64,000 bases of DNA from Flavobacterium sp. 83 (GCF_000744835.1 NZ_JQMS01000001.1:1798001-1862000); one strand, 5' to 3'; numbered from the stretch's first letter, positions 51,721-61,830 are shown. Numbers and translations are program-made. Notes: generated by a model not told the origin, from the letters alone.

Positions 51721-52376
51721 ATTTCTAATTTTAATTGTTCCGGCAATAGTCGAAATGTCACTCGGTGGTATTTCGTAATTCCATATTTTCGTATTGCTTC
51801 ACGATGTTCTTGCGTAGGATAACCTTTATTTTTTTTCCAATTGTACATTGGGAATTCCTCATGAATCGTATTCATATACTCATCACGATACGTTTTTGCC
51901 AAAACTGAGGCCGCGGCAATACTCATAAATTTAGAATCACCTTTTACAATACTGGTATTTGGAATAGATTTTAATAATTCAATTTCATTTTTAGAAAATT
52001 GTTTTCCGTGAGAATTTTTCAAACCCAGTTTTGCATTTAACATGCGGTTGCCGTCAACAATAATAAACTCAGGTAGAGGATTTAATTTCAAAACACATTC
52101 TTGCATTCCTTTCATCGAAGCATTCAAGATGTTTATTTCATCAATCTCTTTCGGATGTAAATGTGTGACTGCAAACGTAATGGCCTGTTGTTCAATAATA
52201 GGCCGTAACTTTTCTCTGATTTTTTCAGATAGTTGTTTGCTGTCATTTAGGATTTCGTTTTCAAAATGGAAAGGTAATATTACTGCAGCTGCAGTTACAG
52301 GACCTGCAAGGCAGCCACGACCAGCTTCATCAGTTCCGCTTTCAAGGATGATTTTCGAAAAATTGTTTTCGAGCAT
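51717..52376 (-). CDS. rnhB: Ribonuclease HII
   Basis: 219 residues. Catalytic acids D16 and E17 lie in [14 protein letters not shown]; further conserved parts are [25 protein letters not shown] and [17 protein letters not shown] with the later Asp. It nicks RNA-DNA hybrids 5' to single ribonucleotides in DNA. It converges on lipB with a 4-bp overlap of stop codons (TAA against TAG). Confidence 0.96.
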   Translation of the reverse strand: MLENNFSKIILESGTDEAGRGCLAGPVTAAAVILPFHFENEILNDSKQLSEKIREKLRPIIEQQAITFAVTHLHPKEIDEINILNASMKGMQECVLKLNPLPEFIIVDGNRMLNAKLGLKNSHGKQFSKNEIELLKSIPNTSIVKGDSKFMSIAAASVLAKTYRDEYMNTIHEEFPMYNWKKNKGYPTQEHREAIRKYGITKYHRVTFRLLPEQLKLEI

Positions 52377-52496
52377 ATTATTTTATTTAAGGCAACAAAT
52401 ATTATAAAATTTTCGATGTAAAAATTCGTTAGCTATCTATTTGTTATAAGAATCCTATAAAATGCTGTGTTTTTTTATTTATATGTTTTTATAAAT

Positions 52497-52504
52497 TACC
52501 TTTG
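52497..52504 (+). promoter_or_regulatory. -7 box of the putative porin gene
   Basis: TACCTTTG matches TAnnTTTG. It predicts a start near 52510 and a leader of about 41 nt to the ATG at 52552. Confidence 0.5.
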
Positions 52505-52551
52505 CTTGATTAAAATTGTAAAAATAATTGACTAATTATACCCACTTTCAA

Positions 52552-54510
52552 ATGAGAATTTTCTTTTTTATTATTTTTGTTTCATTCTCCACGTTACTGT
52601 TTTCTCAAGAAAGAAATAGTCAAGAAATAGATTACAATAGCAAATACAATAGTTCGGATTCTATCAAAAAGGTAACACAACCTATTGCTACCATAGATAT
52701 GTATCGCGTGATTACTTTGGATAGAGATACAACTTACATAGATACTTCACTTACTATCCAAAAAGAATACAGTCATAATTATTTGCGAAAAGACAATTTT
52801 GGACTTTTGCCTTTTGCAAATGAAGGTCAAACGTATAATACTTTACAATATAGTCTGACTGATTTTTCTCCACTTCCAGAATTTGGTTTCAAAGCAAAAC
52901 ATTTTAATTTTTTGGAGGCGAATCAAATTCGATACAGTTCAGTTGCCACTCCAGTTACAGAATTATATTTTAAATCAACTATTCAAAAAGGACAGTCTAC
53001 CGATGCATATATTGCTTTAAATACCTCTGAGAATCTCAATTTTTCGATGGCTTACAGAGGATTGCGCTCTCAGGGAGAATATTTAAATCAATTGGCAAGT
53101 ACCGGAAACTTTAGATTCACGGTAAGTTATAATACTAAAAACAAACGCTATTATTCTAATGCGCATTTTACAGCTCAAGACATTTTAAATGAAGAAAACG
53201 GTGGAATCACAACTATTAGTGATTTCGAAAGTGAAGATCCAAAATACAATAACAGACAACGATTTGAGGTCTTTTTTTTAGATGCTCAATCATTTCTGAA
53301 AGGAAAAAGAGTGTTCTTAGATCACAATTTTAGAATAAATGCTAATAAAGGAGCGAATAATTTATATGTAACGCACCAATTTAATTATGAAAATAAGTTT
53401 TTCGAATACAATCAAGCTACCGTTCCTTCAACTGTAGGTTCTGAAATTGTATATCGATTTGGTGCTTCTTTTAAAGATAGTGGAATCAATGATCAAACGC
53501 ATTACAATAAAATGTATAATAAAGCTGGGTTGACTTATGAGAACACGACGTTAGGTAAATTTCAATTTTTTGTCGAAGATTTCAGGTCTAATTATTACTA
53601 CAATCAGATATTAATTTTTGATGATAAAATGATTCCGGGTTCTTTAGCTCAAAAAATAAATAATGCCGGAGGGCAATATGAGTATCAAAAAAATAAATGG
53701 AATGGAAAATTCTTGTATTCAAGATCGATTACGAATCAATCATTATCAAATTTGGATGCTAAGGTAAAATATGACGTTAATGATGAAACGCAAGTTTCAT
53801 TTCAGTATCAAAACATAAACAAGTTGCCTAATAATAATTACAACCTCTATCAAAGTAGTTATGTTCAGTACAACTGGTCAAATGATTTCAAGAATGAAAA
53901 AATAAATTCGATTAGTGCCAACGCAATTACGCCATGGTTTAATGCATCTTTACAATATTCAGTTCTAAATGATCATTTGTATTTTAATGATGTATCAACC
54001 GATGCGCAAATATTGGTTAAAACACAAATTATTGCTCCGGCACAATATGACAAAACTATAAATTACCTGTCAGTAAAAGCTAATAAAGAATTTAAATTTG
54101 GAAGATTTGCTTTAGATAATACGGTTCTATATCAAAAAGTAGATCAACAAGAAGCTATTTTAAATGTACCCGAAATAGTGACAAGAAATACGTTCTATTA
54201 TTCGAATTATTTTTTCAAAAAGAATGCTTTGTTTTTACAAACAGGGATTTCGTTTAATTATTTTACAAATTATTTTGCAAATGACTATAATCCAGTAATA
54301 GGAGAATTTTTTGTCCAGAATAAAAAAGAAATTGGAAATTCTCCAAACTTTGATTTCTTTATTAATGCCAAGATTCAAAGAACAAGAATTTACTTTAAAG
54401 CAGAACATTTTAATTCTTCCATATCAGGAAACAATTTCTACTCGTCGCCTAATAATCCGTCTCGTGATTTTACAATACGATTTGGTTTAGTCTGGAATTT
54501 CTTCAATTAA
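52552..54510 (+). CDS. Putative porin (outer-membrane beta-barrel)
   Basis: 652 residues from ATG 52552, directly before the signal peptide (MRIFFFIIFVSFSTLLFSQ); an in-frame TTG 8 codons earlier was not chosen. The mature protein shows many amphipathic strands with aromatic girdles, for example NFLEANQIRYSSVATPVTEL, FSMAYRGLRSQGEYLNQLAS, KFQFFVEDFRSNYYYNQILI and an RDFTIRFGLVWNFFN terminus. It fits the Bacteroidota 'putative porin' family (PF14121). The substrate is unknown. Single gene. Confidence 0.87.
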   Translation: MRIFFFIIFVSFSTLLFSQERNSQEIDYNSKYNSSDSIKKVTQPIATIDMYRVITLDRDTTYIDTSLTIQKEYSHNYLRKDNFGLLPFANEGQTYNTLQYSLTDFSPLPEFGFKAKHFNFLEANQIRYSSVATPVTELYFKSTIQKGQSTDAYIALNTSENLNFSMAYRGLRSQGEYLNQLASTGNFRFTVSYNTKNKRYYSNAHFTAQDILNEENGGITTISDFESEDPKYNNRQRFEVFFLDAQSFLKGKRVFLDHNFRINANKGANNLYVTHQFNYENKFFEYNQATVPSTVGSEIVYRFGASFKDSGINDQTHYNKMYNKAGLTYENTTLGKFQFFVEDFRSNYYYNQILIFDDKMIPGSLAQKINNAGGQYEYQKNKWNGKFLYSRSITNQSLSNLDAKVKYDVNDETQVSFQYQNINKLPNNNYNLYQSSYVQYNWSNDFKNEKINSISANAITPWFNASLQYSVLNDHLYFNDVSTDAQILVKTQIIAPAQYDKTINYLSVKANKEFKFGRFALDNTVLYQKVDQQEAILNVPEIVTRNTFYYSNYFFKKNALFLQTGISFNYFTNYFANDYNPVIGEFFVQNKKEIGNSPNFDFFINAKIQRTRIYFKAEHFNSSISGNNFYSSPNNPSRDFTIRFGLVWNFFN

Positions 54511-54671
54511 TGAACAGTATATTATTTAACAAAAAGATTAATTTTTAGCATTATAACTAGGTTGATTTTTTAAGTGATAAATAAGTGATGTGGCTTTATT
54601 TGAAATTCAAGCTTAGGAAATTAATTGCGAACGCAAAATCCATAAATCAATATTTTTTTGTAACAAAACGC

Positions 54672-54679
54672 TATCTTTG
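54672..54679 (+). promoter_or_regulatory. -7 box of the cystathionine beta-synthase-like gene
   Basis: TATCTTTG, an exact consensus match, with a T-rich tract ending TTTG 11 nt upstream. Leader about 26 nt. Confidence 0.5.
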
Positions 54680-54710
54680 TATGGTGATTTATAACAATAA
54701 ATACTCTTAA

Positions 54711-56084
54711 ATGGATAACAAAATGCACTACGCTGAAAATATATTAGGCACAATAGGCAACACACCATTAGTAAAACTAAATAAAGTTGTTGCTGGTATA
54801 GAAGCTTTGGTACTTGCCAAAGTAGAAACCTTTAATCCAGGAAATTCTGTCAAAGACAGAATGGCTGTTAAAATGATTGAAGATGCTGAAGCGGATGGAC
54901 GATTAAAACCAGGAGGAACAATAATCGAAGGAACTTCGGGAAATACCGGAATGGGATTGGCATTAGTGGCTATCATAAAAGGGTACAAACTTATTTGTGT
55001 GATTTCGGATAAACAGTCCAAAGAAAAAATGGATATTCTTCGTGCTGTAGGCGCAAAAGTAGTCGTTTGCCCTACTGATGTTGAGCCAACAGATCCACGT
55101 TCGTATTATTCAGTTTCTAAAAGATTGGCGGAGGAAACGGCAAATTCCTGGTATGTAAATCAATACGATAATCCATCCAATTCTTTAGCACATTACGAGC
55201 AAACCGGACCTGAAATTTGGGAACAAACCGGTGGTAAAATCACTCATTTTGTTTCGGGTGTAGGAACTGGAGGAACGATTTCTGGAGTTGGAAAATACTT
55301 GAAAGAGAAAAATCCGAATATTAAAATCTGGGGAATTGATACCTACGGTTCTGTATTTAAAAAGTACCATGAAACAGGGATTTTCGACGAAAATGAAATC
55401 TATTCTTATATAACCGAAGGAATTGGCGAAGACATATTACCAAAGAATGTTGACTTCTCTTTGATTGACGGGTTCACAAAAGTAACCGATAAAGACGCGG
55501 CAGTTTATACTCGTAAAATAGCACTTGAAGAAGGGATATTTGTAGGGAATTCAGCAGGTGCAGCAATAAAAGGATTGTTGCAGCTCAAAGAACATTTCAA
55601 ACCAGAAGATGTGGTTGTGGTTCTTTTCCACGATTCAGGAAGCCGTTATGTAGGTAAAATGTTCAATGATGACTGGATGCGCGAACGCGGTTTTCTTGAT
55701 GAGGAAATCAAAAAAGCAGAAGATGTTATCAAAGATCATCTCGATAAACCATTGATTGTAGTGCGTACCGAAGAATTAGTTTCACACGCTATAGAAAGAA
55801 TGCGTAAATACAAGATTTCTCAAATTCCGGTGATTGACGTCACAGGATTTGTAGGTTCTGTCGATGAAAGTGATTTGTTCCAAAGTTACGTTGCCGATAA
55901 AAATGTTGCAGACAGACCTATTAAAGAAATTATGGGAAAACCATTTCCAATAGTAAAATTAGGAACCTCAATAGAAGAAGTCTCGAGACTATTTACCAAA
56001 GAAAATGATGCAGTTTTGGTTGAATTAGAAAATGGGAATCACCATATTATTACTAAATATGATATTATTGGATCGATAAAATAA
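54711..56084 (+). CDS. PLP-dependent cystathionine beta-synthase-like enzyme with CBS domains
   Basis: 457 residues. The fold type II core (about 5-325) has the PLP lysine K48 in FNPGNSVKDRMA, the phosphate-binding loop VSGVGTGGTISGVGKYL and EGTSGNTGMGLALVAI. Two C-terminal CBS domains (about 340-457) start at VVRTEELVSHAIERMRKYKI and end HHIITKYDIIGSI; they may bind an adenine nucleotide. It makes cystathionine from homocysteine and serine, or cysteine from O-acetylserine. The human-type N-terminal haem domain is absent. Single gene with its own promoter and terminator. Confidence 0.9.
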   Translation: MDNKMHYAENILGTIGNTPLVKLNKVVAGIEALVLAKVETFNPGNSVKDRMAVKMIEDAEADGRLKPGGTIIEGTSGNTGMGLALVAIIKGYKLICVISDKQSKEKMDILRAVGAKVVVCPTDVEPTDPRSYYSVSKRLAEETANSWYVNQYDNPSNSLAHYEQTGPEIWEQTGGKITHFVSGVGTGGTISGVGKYLKEKNPNIKIWGIDTYGSVFKKYHETGIFDENEIYSYITEGIGEDILPKNVDFSLIDGFTKVTDKDAAVYTRKIALEEGIFVGNSAGAAIKGLLQLKEHFKPEDVVVVLFHDSGSRYVGKMFNDDWMRERGFLDEEIKKAEDVIKDHLDKPLIVVRTEELVSHAIERMRKYKISQIPVIDVTGFVGSVDESDLFQSYVADKNVADRPIKEIMGKPFPIVKLGTSIEEVSRLFTKENDAVLVELENGNHHIITKYDIIGSIK

Positions 56085-56115
56085 GGTTAAAACACAATTC
56101 ATTTTTTATACTTAC

Positions 56116-56151
56116 ACCTGCAAGGTTTTTTTTAACCTTGTAGGTTTTTTT
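56116..56151 (+). terminator. Terminator of the cystathionine beta-synthase-like gene
   Basis: ACCTGCAAGGTT pairs with AACCTTGTAGGT (one mismatch) around a 6-nt T loop, followed by T6. I recall this ACCTGCAAGGTT stem as common in Bacteroidota intergenic regions. Confidence 0.8.
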
Positions 56152-56221
56152 GTTTTTTAGAGAGTTTAGATTTAACTAAAAACTTTTCAATAGTCCTAAA
56201 TTATATTGATATTTATTAAGT

Positions 56222-56452
56222 TTAAAAAAGGTCTTTTACTTCTATTTTAAGGGCTTCAACAATTTTTAGCATGGTGCTCACTTTCATTTCTTGCTTTCCT
56301 TTAATATACTTTCTTAAATTTTCAACGTCCATATCAGCATCGTGGGCAACTTCTCTGGTTTTTAATCCTTTTTCTTTGATAATTTCCTCAATCCGCTTCC
56401 CTAAAAGGATAATTTTTTGACTCATTTCCGATTTTCGAACTCTTTTTTCCAT
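56222..56452 (-). CDS. XRE-family helix-turn-helix regulator beside the type III R-M system
   Basis: 76 residues. An HTH_3 fold is seen: KIILLGKRIEEIIKEKGLKT, then REVAHDADMDVENLRKYIKG, then KVSTMLKIVEALKIEVKDLF. The Met at codon 10 (56425) is an alternative start. An 18-bp palindrome at 56445-56462 covers the upstream ATG and would then be an upstream operator. The gene diverges from mod and could act as a controller of the R-M genes, like C proteins, although type III systems usually lack one. It may instead be an unrelated neighbour. Confidence 0.82.
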   Translation of the reverse strand: MEKRVRKSEMSQKIILLGKRIEEIIKEKGLKTREVAHDADMDVENLRKYIKGKQEMKVSTMLKIVEALKIEVKDLF

Positions 56453-56462
56453 AAATGGAAAA
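56445..56462. promoter_or_regulatory. 18-bp palindrome at the XRE start
   Basis: TTTTCCAT, AA, ATGGAAAA: a perfect 8-bp dyad overlapping the first possible start codon of the XRE gene. Candidate autoregulatory site. Confidence 0.4.
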
Positions 56463-56502
56463 TTACTTTCGTCTGATTAAATAAATAGGATTGAATGAAT
56501 CA

Positions 56503-56532
56503 GGTTGTATTCAACCGTTTTTTATATATTTG
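56503..56532 (+). promoter_or_regulatory. mod promoter with palindrome over the -33 box
   Basis: GGTTGTATTCAACC (56503-56516) is a 5-bp dyad around a 4-nt centre. Its TTG (56505-56507) is the -33 element. A 17-nt spacer leads to TATATTTG at 56525-56532, an exact -7 box. The mod leader would be about 108 nt. A protein on the palindrome would block the promoter. Confidence 0.55.
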
Positions 56533-56646
56533 AAAAATATAATTATTTAAATGAAATTATGTGCTATAATCCAAGCAGGAATATCTACTTCATAATGTAT
56601 TGATTTTTTAAAATACTTCATTTAGAATCAATTTAAAAAACACATT

Positions 56647-58584
56647 ATGATAAAAGATATAGAACGTAATAACGAAAATATTTCCATAAACGATAAATCA
56701 ATTTCCATCTTAAAAGAACACTTTTCGTCTTGTTTTAAAAAAGATGGTAGTTTTGATATTGAACGATTTAAGGAAGAACTGAAAGACAAAGTGGATGTTG
56801 TTCACGAAGGTTACGAACTTAAATTTCTTGGTAAAAGCTATGCCAAACTTTTGGCTTCTTTGGATACTACAACGGTAATTACGCCCAATCCAGAACACAA
56901 TAATTTACCCGAAAACAAGAACAGTGAAAACATTTATATAAGTGGAGATAATCTTGACGGATTGAAACATTTATTGAAATCTTATTCTAAAAGTGTAAAA
57001 TGTATTTACATTGACCCGCCATATAATACAGGAAGTGACGGTTTTGTGTATAAAGACAATTTCAATTTTTCGGTGGATGAATTGCAAGACAAATTAAGCG
57101 TTGATGAAACACAAGCAAAAAGGATTTTGGATTTAACCAAAAGAAATTCGGCATCGCATTCAGCTTGGTTGATGTTTATGTATGCAAGATTGCAATTGGC
57201 AAAAGATTTATTGAAAGATGATGGCGTTATTTTTATTTCTATAGACGATAATGAGCAGGCAAATTTGAAGTTGTTGTGTGATGATATTTTCGGAGAGGAA
57301 AATTATATTGCTCAATTTTCTTGGCAAAAGAAAACTGGAGCTTCCGATGCAGTAGGAATTGCAACTATTACTGAAAGCATATTAACATATGTTAGAAAGA
57401 AAGCTGATGTTAATTCATCTTTTACTAAAAATAAAGATTTATTTGATGAAAATCGTTATGATTCAAAAGATGAGTATGAAGAAGAAAGGGGTAAATATTA
57501 TCCCGATAATCTTGATAGAGGTGGTTTGAATTATAGTGATTCTATGAATTTTGGAATCAAATGCCCAGACGGCACAATGGCTTTTCCAAATGGGCGTACA
57601 GAATATTTTAATGATGGTTGGATTTGGAAATGGAGTGTAAAGAAAGTTCAATGGGGTGTTGAAAATGGATTTATTGAATTTAGAAGATCAAAGAATAAGG
57701 CAAATGGGTGGGCAGTTTGTTATAAAAATTATATGTTAGTTGATAATGAAAACAATGAAATGATTAGGTCTGCAGCCCATAAAAATTTATTATTGAACTT
57801 ATTGAACACTAAAGGCACTTCTGATTTAAAGGAATTATTTGGTCAAGATATATTTAAAAATTCTAAACCAGTAGATTTAATTTATGAATTAATTTCTTAC
57901 ATCAATTTTAGTAAAAATGATATTTTTTTAGATTTCTTTTCTGGTTCTTCAACTTCGGCACAAAGTATTTTTAAACTTAATTCCAATGAGAATGATTTAA
58001 ATATTAAATTCATAAATATACAACTACAAGAAGAATGCAAATTAAATTCAAAAGCATATTTAGCTGGTTATAAAACAATCGATGAGATTGGAATAGAAAG
58101 AATTATCAGAGCATCAAAGAAAATAAAATCGGAACCAAAAGCAGATATTGATTTTGGTTTCAAGCATTTTATTTTAAACGAACCCAATCAAAATACGCTA
58201 GACAAATGCGAAACATTTGATGCCGCTGGTTTACTTGGGGATGCTACCATTTTAGACGATTTTGGCACAGAAACCGTATTGACGACTTGGCTCAATAACG
58301 ATGGATATGGATTGAATGCAAAGGTAGAGACAATAGATTTAGATGGTTATATTTCTTACTACTGCAAGAAACATTTATATCTAATTAATCCCGATTTTAC
58401 TCAAGAAGCTATGGTAGCGCTTTTTGAGAAATACGATACGATTGCTGGTTTTAATCCAGAAAATATTGTGTTGTTTGGTTATAGTTTTATTGAATGGTCT
58501 GTTACCGAAATGTTAGAAAAGAATTTGAAAATTCTCAATGATAGCGAAAAGAATTTGAAAATCAATATTGATGTAAGGTACTAA
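56647..58584 (+). CDS. mod: Type III restriction-modification methyltransferase (Mod)
   Basis: 645 residues. Beta-class order: the catalytic DPPY motif (123-126, in CIYIDPPYNTGSDGFVYKDN) comes first and the AdoMet-binding FxGxx motif (DIFLDFFSGSSTSAQSIF, near 428) later, with the target-recognition region between. The N-terminus has NIYISGDNLDGLKHLLKSYS, typical of Mod. It methylates adenine in an asymmetric site and provides specificity for the complex with Res. The recognition sequence cannot be read by eye. The res start codon is 2 nt after the mod stop. An XRE gene diverges upstream. Confidence 0.95.
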   Translation: MIKDIERNNENISINDKSISILKEHFSSCFKKDGSFDIERFKEELKDKVDVVHEGYELKFLGKSYAKLLASLDTTTVITPNPEHNNLPENKNSENIYISGDNLDGLKHLLKSYSKSVKCIYIDPPYNTGSDGFVYKDNFNFSVDELQDKLSVDETQAKRILDLTKRNSASHSAWLMFMYARLQLAKDLLKDDGVIFISIDDNEQANLKLLCDDIFGEENYIAQFSWQKKTGASDAVGIATITESILTYVRKKADVNSSFTKNKDLFDENRYDSKDEYEEERGKYYPDNLDRGGLNYSDSMNFGIKCPDGTMAFPNGRTEYFNDGWIWKWSVKKVQWGVENGFIEFRRSKNKANGWAVCYKNYMLVDNENNEMIRSAAHKNLLLNLLNTKGTSDLKELFGQDIFKNSKPVDLIYELISYINFSKNDIFLDFFSGSSTSAQSIFKLNSNENDLNIKFINIQLQEECKLNSKAYLAGYKTIDEIGIERIIRASKKIKSEPKADIDFGFKHFILNEPNQNTLDKCETFDAAGLLGDATILDDFGTETVLTTWLNNDGYGLNAKVETIDLDGYISYYCKKHLYLINPDFTQEAMVALFEKYDTIAGFNPENIVLFGYSFIEWSVTEMLEKNLKILNDSEKNLKINIDVRY

Positions 58585-58586
58585 CT

Positions 58587-61556
58587 ATGGAATTAATTTT
58601 AAAGAATGGTTTGCCTCATCAGGAAAAAGCAGTAAATGCCATTAGTAATGTTTTTGGAGACGGTAGTTTTGAGAAAAGTAATAATTATTATTCCAATCCT
58701 ACTTTAGATTTGGACAAAGAATTATTGCTAGAACGTATCAAAGCGATTCAAAAAGAGAATACAGTAGATTTAGAATATGCGAATTTGAATGGTATTCAAA
58801 ACTATTTGAATTTGGATATTAAAATGGAAACAGGTACGGGAAAAACCTATGTTCACACCGCCGCCATATTTGAACTTCATAAAAAATTCAAGATTAATAA
58901 ATTTATAATTGTTGTTCCAACACTTGCCATCAAAGCAGGAACGAAACAATTTATACAGGATAGTTACACCAAAAAACATTTTAAAGATGTTTGCGGTTAT
59001 GGAACTGAAATAGAATTACAAGTTTTAGAAGCAGGTAAAAATAAAAAAGGGAAAAAGTTTTTTCCGAGTACAGTTAGAGAATTTGTTTCTGGTTCAAGCC
59101 AAAACTCCAATAAAATATATGTATTGCTGACCAATATGGCATTGTTTAGCAACAGGAAAGATGCTATGTTGAATCGGGATGATTACGATTACGGACCAGA
59201 AGGATTTCATCGCCCAGTTGATGCGCTGAAAGCAACAAAACCTTTCTTGATTATTGACGAACCCCATCGTTTCTCAAAAGAACAAAAGACATTTGAGTTT
59301 ATTACCAATGATATTCAGCCACAATGCATTATTCGGTTTGGTGCTACATTTCCAACAGTAACAGTTGGAAAAGGTAAAGTAAAAAAAACAATTAAGGATT
59401 ATCATAACCTATTATACAATTTGAATGCTTGTGATGCTTTCAATCAAAATTTGATAAAAGGAATAGCTAAAGAACATTTTGAACCGTTATCAAATAAAGA
59501 AGATAAGGTAAAGATAATGTCAGTACAAAGCAAGACTGCCGTTCGATTAAATTACATTCAAAAAGGGAATTCAACAAAATCGTTTGAATTGAAGAAAGGA
59601 GATAGTTTGTCTTTAATTTCGACTGAATTAGAAGGAATTGTTATTGAGGCAATCGGGACAAATTATATTGAATTGTCAAATGGTCAGACCAAGTTTCAAG
59701 GCGAGGAATTTAGTACAGACATTTATTCTTCTTCGTACCAAGAGCAAATGCTAAAATTAGCAATTGACAGGCATTTTGAAACTGAAAAAATCAATTTTGA
59801 CAGAAAGTTTAAGATAAAAACACTGGCTCTTTTCTTTATTGATGATATTCATTCCTATAGAAAAGATGATAAAAGTGAAAAAGAAACCTATCTGAAAAAC
59901 ACTTTTGAAAAGCTATTATTAGAAAAGATAAACGAAGTTTTACCTACACTTTCGGTTGAGAATGACAACGAATATATTGACTATTTAAAAGCATCGAAAT
60001 TGGATATTTCGAGTTGTCACGCAGGTTATTTTTCGCAAGACAACACGAATTCGGATGAAGAAATAGCCAATCAAATCAATGAGATTTTATTTGACAAGAA
60101 GAAATTATTATCCATAAAATTGGACGATGGAAAGCTGAATACGAGGCGTTTTTTATTTTCTAAATGGACTTTGAAAGAAGGTTGGGATAATCCGAATGTG
60201 TTTACGATTACAAAATTGCGCTCCAGCGGAAGCGAGAACAGTAAAATTCAAGAAGTTGGGCGAGGGTTGCGTCTACCCGTTGATGAAAACGGAAATAGAA
60301 TATCCAATGAAGATTTTAAACTCAATTATATTATTGATTTTACTGAAGCTGATTTTGCTGAAAAATTAGTCAAAGAAATTAATGATGAATTGCCAAAAGG
60401 TTTCATGATAACGGAGGAACAACTTCAAAAAGTAGCTAAAAAATTAGGTTTAAACTCGGATGATTTATTTACTGATTTGTTGATCAAAAAATTTATCGAT
60501 AGGAATAAAAATGTTGTAATTGAAAATTCAAATCAATTTTTTGAAGAATATCCAGATTTTTCCACAGGATTGAATACTGGAAAAGTAATTGATAATAATA
60601 AAGGCAAAGAGCGAAAAGTAAAGATTAGACCTGCACAATACAACGAATTGAAAAGTCTATGGGAAGCCATAAGTCAAAAGTATTTGTTGTTTTATGAGAA
60701 AGTAGAAAATGGCGATTATTTAAAAAATGAATTAGTTGGTCTTTTCAAAAAGGATGTTTTTACGGATGTTGTTATATCAAGTTCAAGACAAGAATTGAAT
60801 ACTTCGGATGATGGCTTAATGGTATTAAACGAAAGTTACGGAGTTCAATATAAAATCATTAAAAGATTAGCTTACGGAGAGTTTCTAAAAAGAATAAACA
60901 AGCAAACTAATATTCCGATTCTTTTATTAAATCAGGCATTAATTCAATATGCTAAGACTAATGAAATAGATAAGGATAAAATAAATGAGTTTAGTGTGGC
61001 AAATTTTGTTTCGAAATTCAATGACTGGAAAACTAACAATCTCGCAGGCCGATTTTCTTACGGTAAAACGAATATCAAATTGAATGCAACTGCTTTGACT
61101 TTTGCAAATGGAACTCCAAGGGCAGAAATAAAACAAGGTATAATAGGAACAAAATTTGTTGAAGGAAATCCATCTGAAAAATATTTATATGATAGGTTTG
61201 CTTTTGATTCTCCATTGGAAAAAAATAATATTTTAGAGCAAGTACAAGAAGTAATCGTTTACGGAAAAATACCAAGAAGGAGCATTTCTATCCCAACAAT
61301 TACAGGACAATCATACAGTCCAGATTTTATGTACGTCGTAAAAAAATCGGATGGAAATAAAGTTTTAAATATTATTGTTGAAACTAAAGATGTTAAAAAT
61401 GAATCTGATTTAAGAAATATTGAATCTGTAAAAATTAATTGTGCCAAAGAATTTTTCAAGCAATTAACAATAGATGGTTATTCGGTGGCTTTTCACGAAC
61501 AGATAAGGAACACAAAAATGAAACAAATTATTGAAGATGTTTTTGTTATGGATTAG
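58587..61556 (+). CDS. res: Type III restriction endonuclease subunit (Res)
   Basis: 989 residues. A superfamily 2 helicase core has Walker A METGTGKT (80-87), the DEPH motif in FLIIDEPHRF (about 222) and the late SNF2-like FSKWTLKEGWDNPNVFTI and QEVGRGLRLPVDENG. The C-terminal nuclease domain carries PD-(D/E)xK: SPDFMYVV near 910 and IIVETKD near 930. It cuts unmodified DNA after ATP-driven sliding when two sites face each other. It looks intact, as does its Mod partner, so the system is probably active. Confidence 0.95.
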   Translation: MELILKNGLPHQEKAVNAISNVFGDGSFEKSNNYYSNPTLDLDKELLLERIKAIQKENTVDLEYANLNGIQNYLNLDIKMETGTGKTYVHTAAIFELHKKFKINKFIIVVPTLAIKAGTKQFIQDSYTKKHFKDVCGYGTEIELQVLEAGKNKKGKKFFPSTVREFVSGSSQNSNKIYVLLTNMALFSNRKDAMLNRDDYDYGPEGFHRPVDALKATKPFLIIDEPHRFSKEQKTFEFITNDIQPQCIIRFGATFPTVTVGKGKVKKTIKDYHNLLYNLNACDAFNQNLIKGIAKEHFEPLSNKEDKVKIMSVQSKTAVRLNYIQKGNSTKSFELKKGDSLSLISTELEGIVIEAIGTNYIELSNGQTKFQGEEFSTDIYSSSYQEQMLKLAIDRHFETEKINFDRKFKIKTLALFFIDDIHSYRKDDKSEKETYLKNTFEKLLLEKINEVLPTLSVENDNEYIDYLKASKLDISSCHAGYFSQDNTNSDEEIANQINEILFDKKKLLSIKLDDGKLNTRRFLFSKWTLKEGWDNPNVFTITKLRSSGSENSKIQEVGRGLRLPVDENGNRISNEDFKLNYIIDFTEADFAEKLVKEINDELPKGFMITEEQLQKVAKKLGLNSDDLFTDLLIKKFIDRNKNVVIENSNQFFEEYPDFSTGLNTGKVIDNNKGKERKVKIRPAQYNELKSLWEAISQKYLLFYEKVENGDYLKNELVGLFKKDVFTDVVISSSRQELNTSDDGLMVLNESYGVQYKIIKRLAYGEFLKRINKQTNIPILLLNQALIQYAKTNEIDKDKINEFSVANFVSKFNDWKTNNLAGRFSYGKTNIKLNATALTFANGTPRAEIKQGIIGTKFVEGNPSEKYLYDRFAFDSPLEKNNILEQVQEVIVYGKIPRRSISIPTITGQSYSPDFMYVVKKSDGNKVLNIIVETKDVKNESDLRNIESVKINCAKEFFKQLTIDGYSVAFHEQIRNTKMKQIIEDVFVMD

Positions 61557-61617
61557 CCATTTGCTATAAATAATGAATTGAATCAGCCTATAATGGTACC
61601 CTTTGCCAAAATTTTAA

Positions 61618-61737
61618 ATTTTGACGAAGGTTTTTAGAATTAATGTCCATTTTGCAGAACTAATAGTTTTAGAACCCAAAAGTTTGCAAGACGAAATGAA
61701 AAGAAAGTTCCTGAATGTTTTGAATTTGTATAATTGA
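61618..61737 (+). pseudogene. Remnant of a WYL-domain regulator (C-terminal tail)
   Basis: This frame encodes HFAELIVLEPKSLQDEMKRK, then FLNVLNLYN before a stop. It fits the C-terminal end of WYL-domain transcription factors, where VLEPxSLxxEM and a closing LxLY are typical. Stops lie just upstream in all useful frames, and no start codon is available. The rest of the gap 61557-61848 contains only AT-rich sequence and the fic promoter. WYL proteins often sit beside defence genes, so this may be a relic of an earlier defence locus. Confidence 0.5.
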
Positions 61738-61822
61738 TATTTTTAAAGTATTGGAATCGCGAAAGTTTAATATACGAAATGAAAGTAAGTTATCTGATAC
61801 ATTAAATTCGTATCATTAATAT

Positions 61823-61830
61823 TATATTTG
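61823..61830 (+). promoter_or_regulatory. -7 box of fic
   Basis: TATATTTG, an exact match. The longer reading frame that starts at 61828 begins inside this box, so translation must begin at the ATG at 61849. Confidence 0.55.

Noticed and set aside
56551..56595. 14-codon leader peptide MKLCAIIQAGISTS in the mod leader
   Set aside because: No attenuator hairpin or regulatory codon run accompanies it; short ATG frames are expected by chance in AT-rich leaders.
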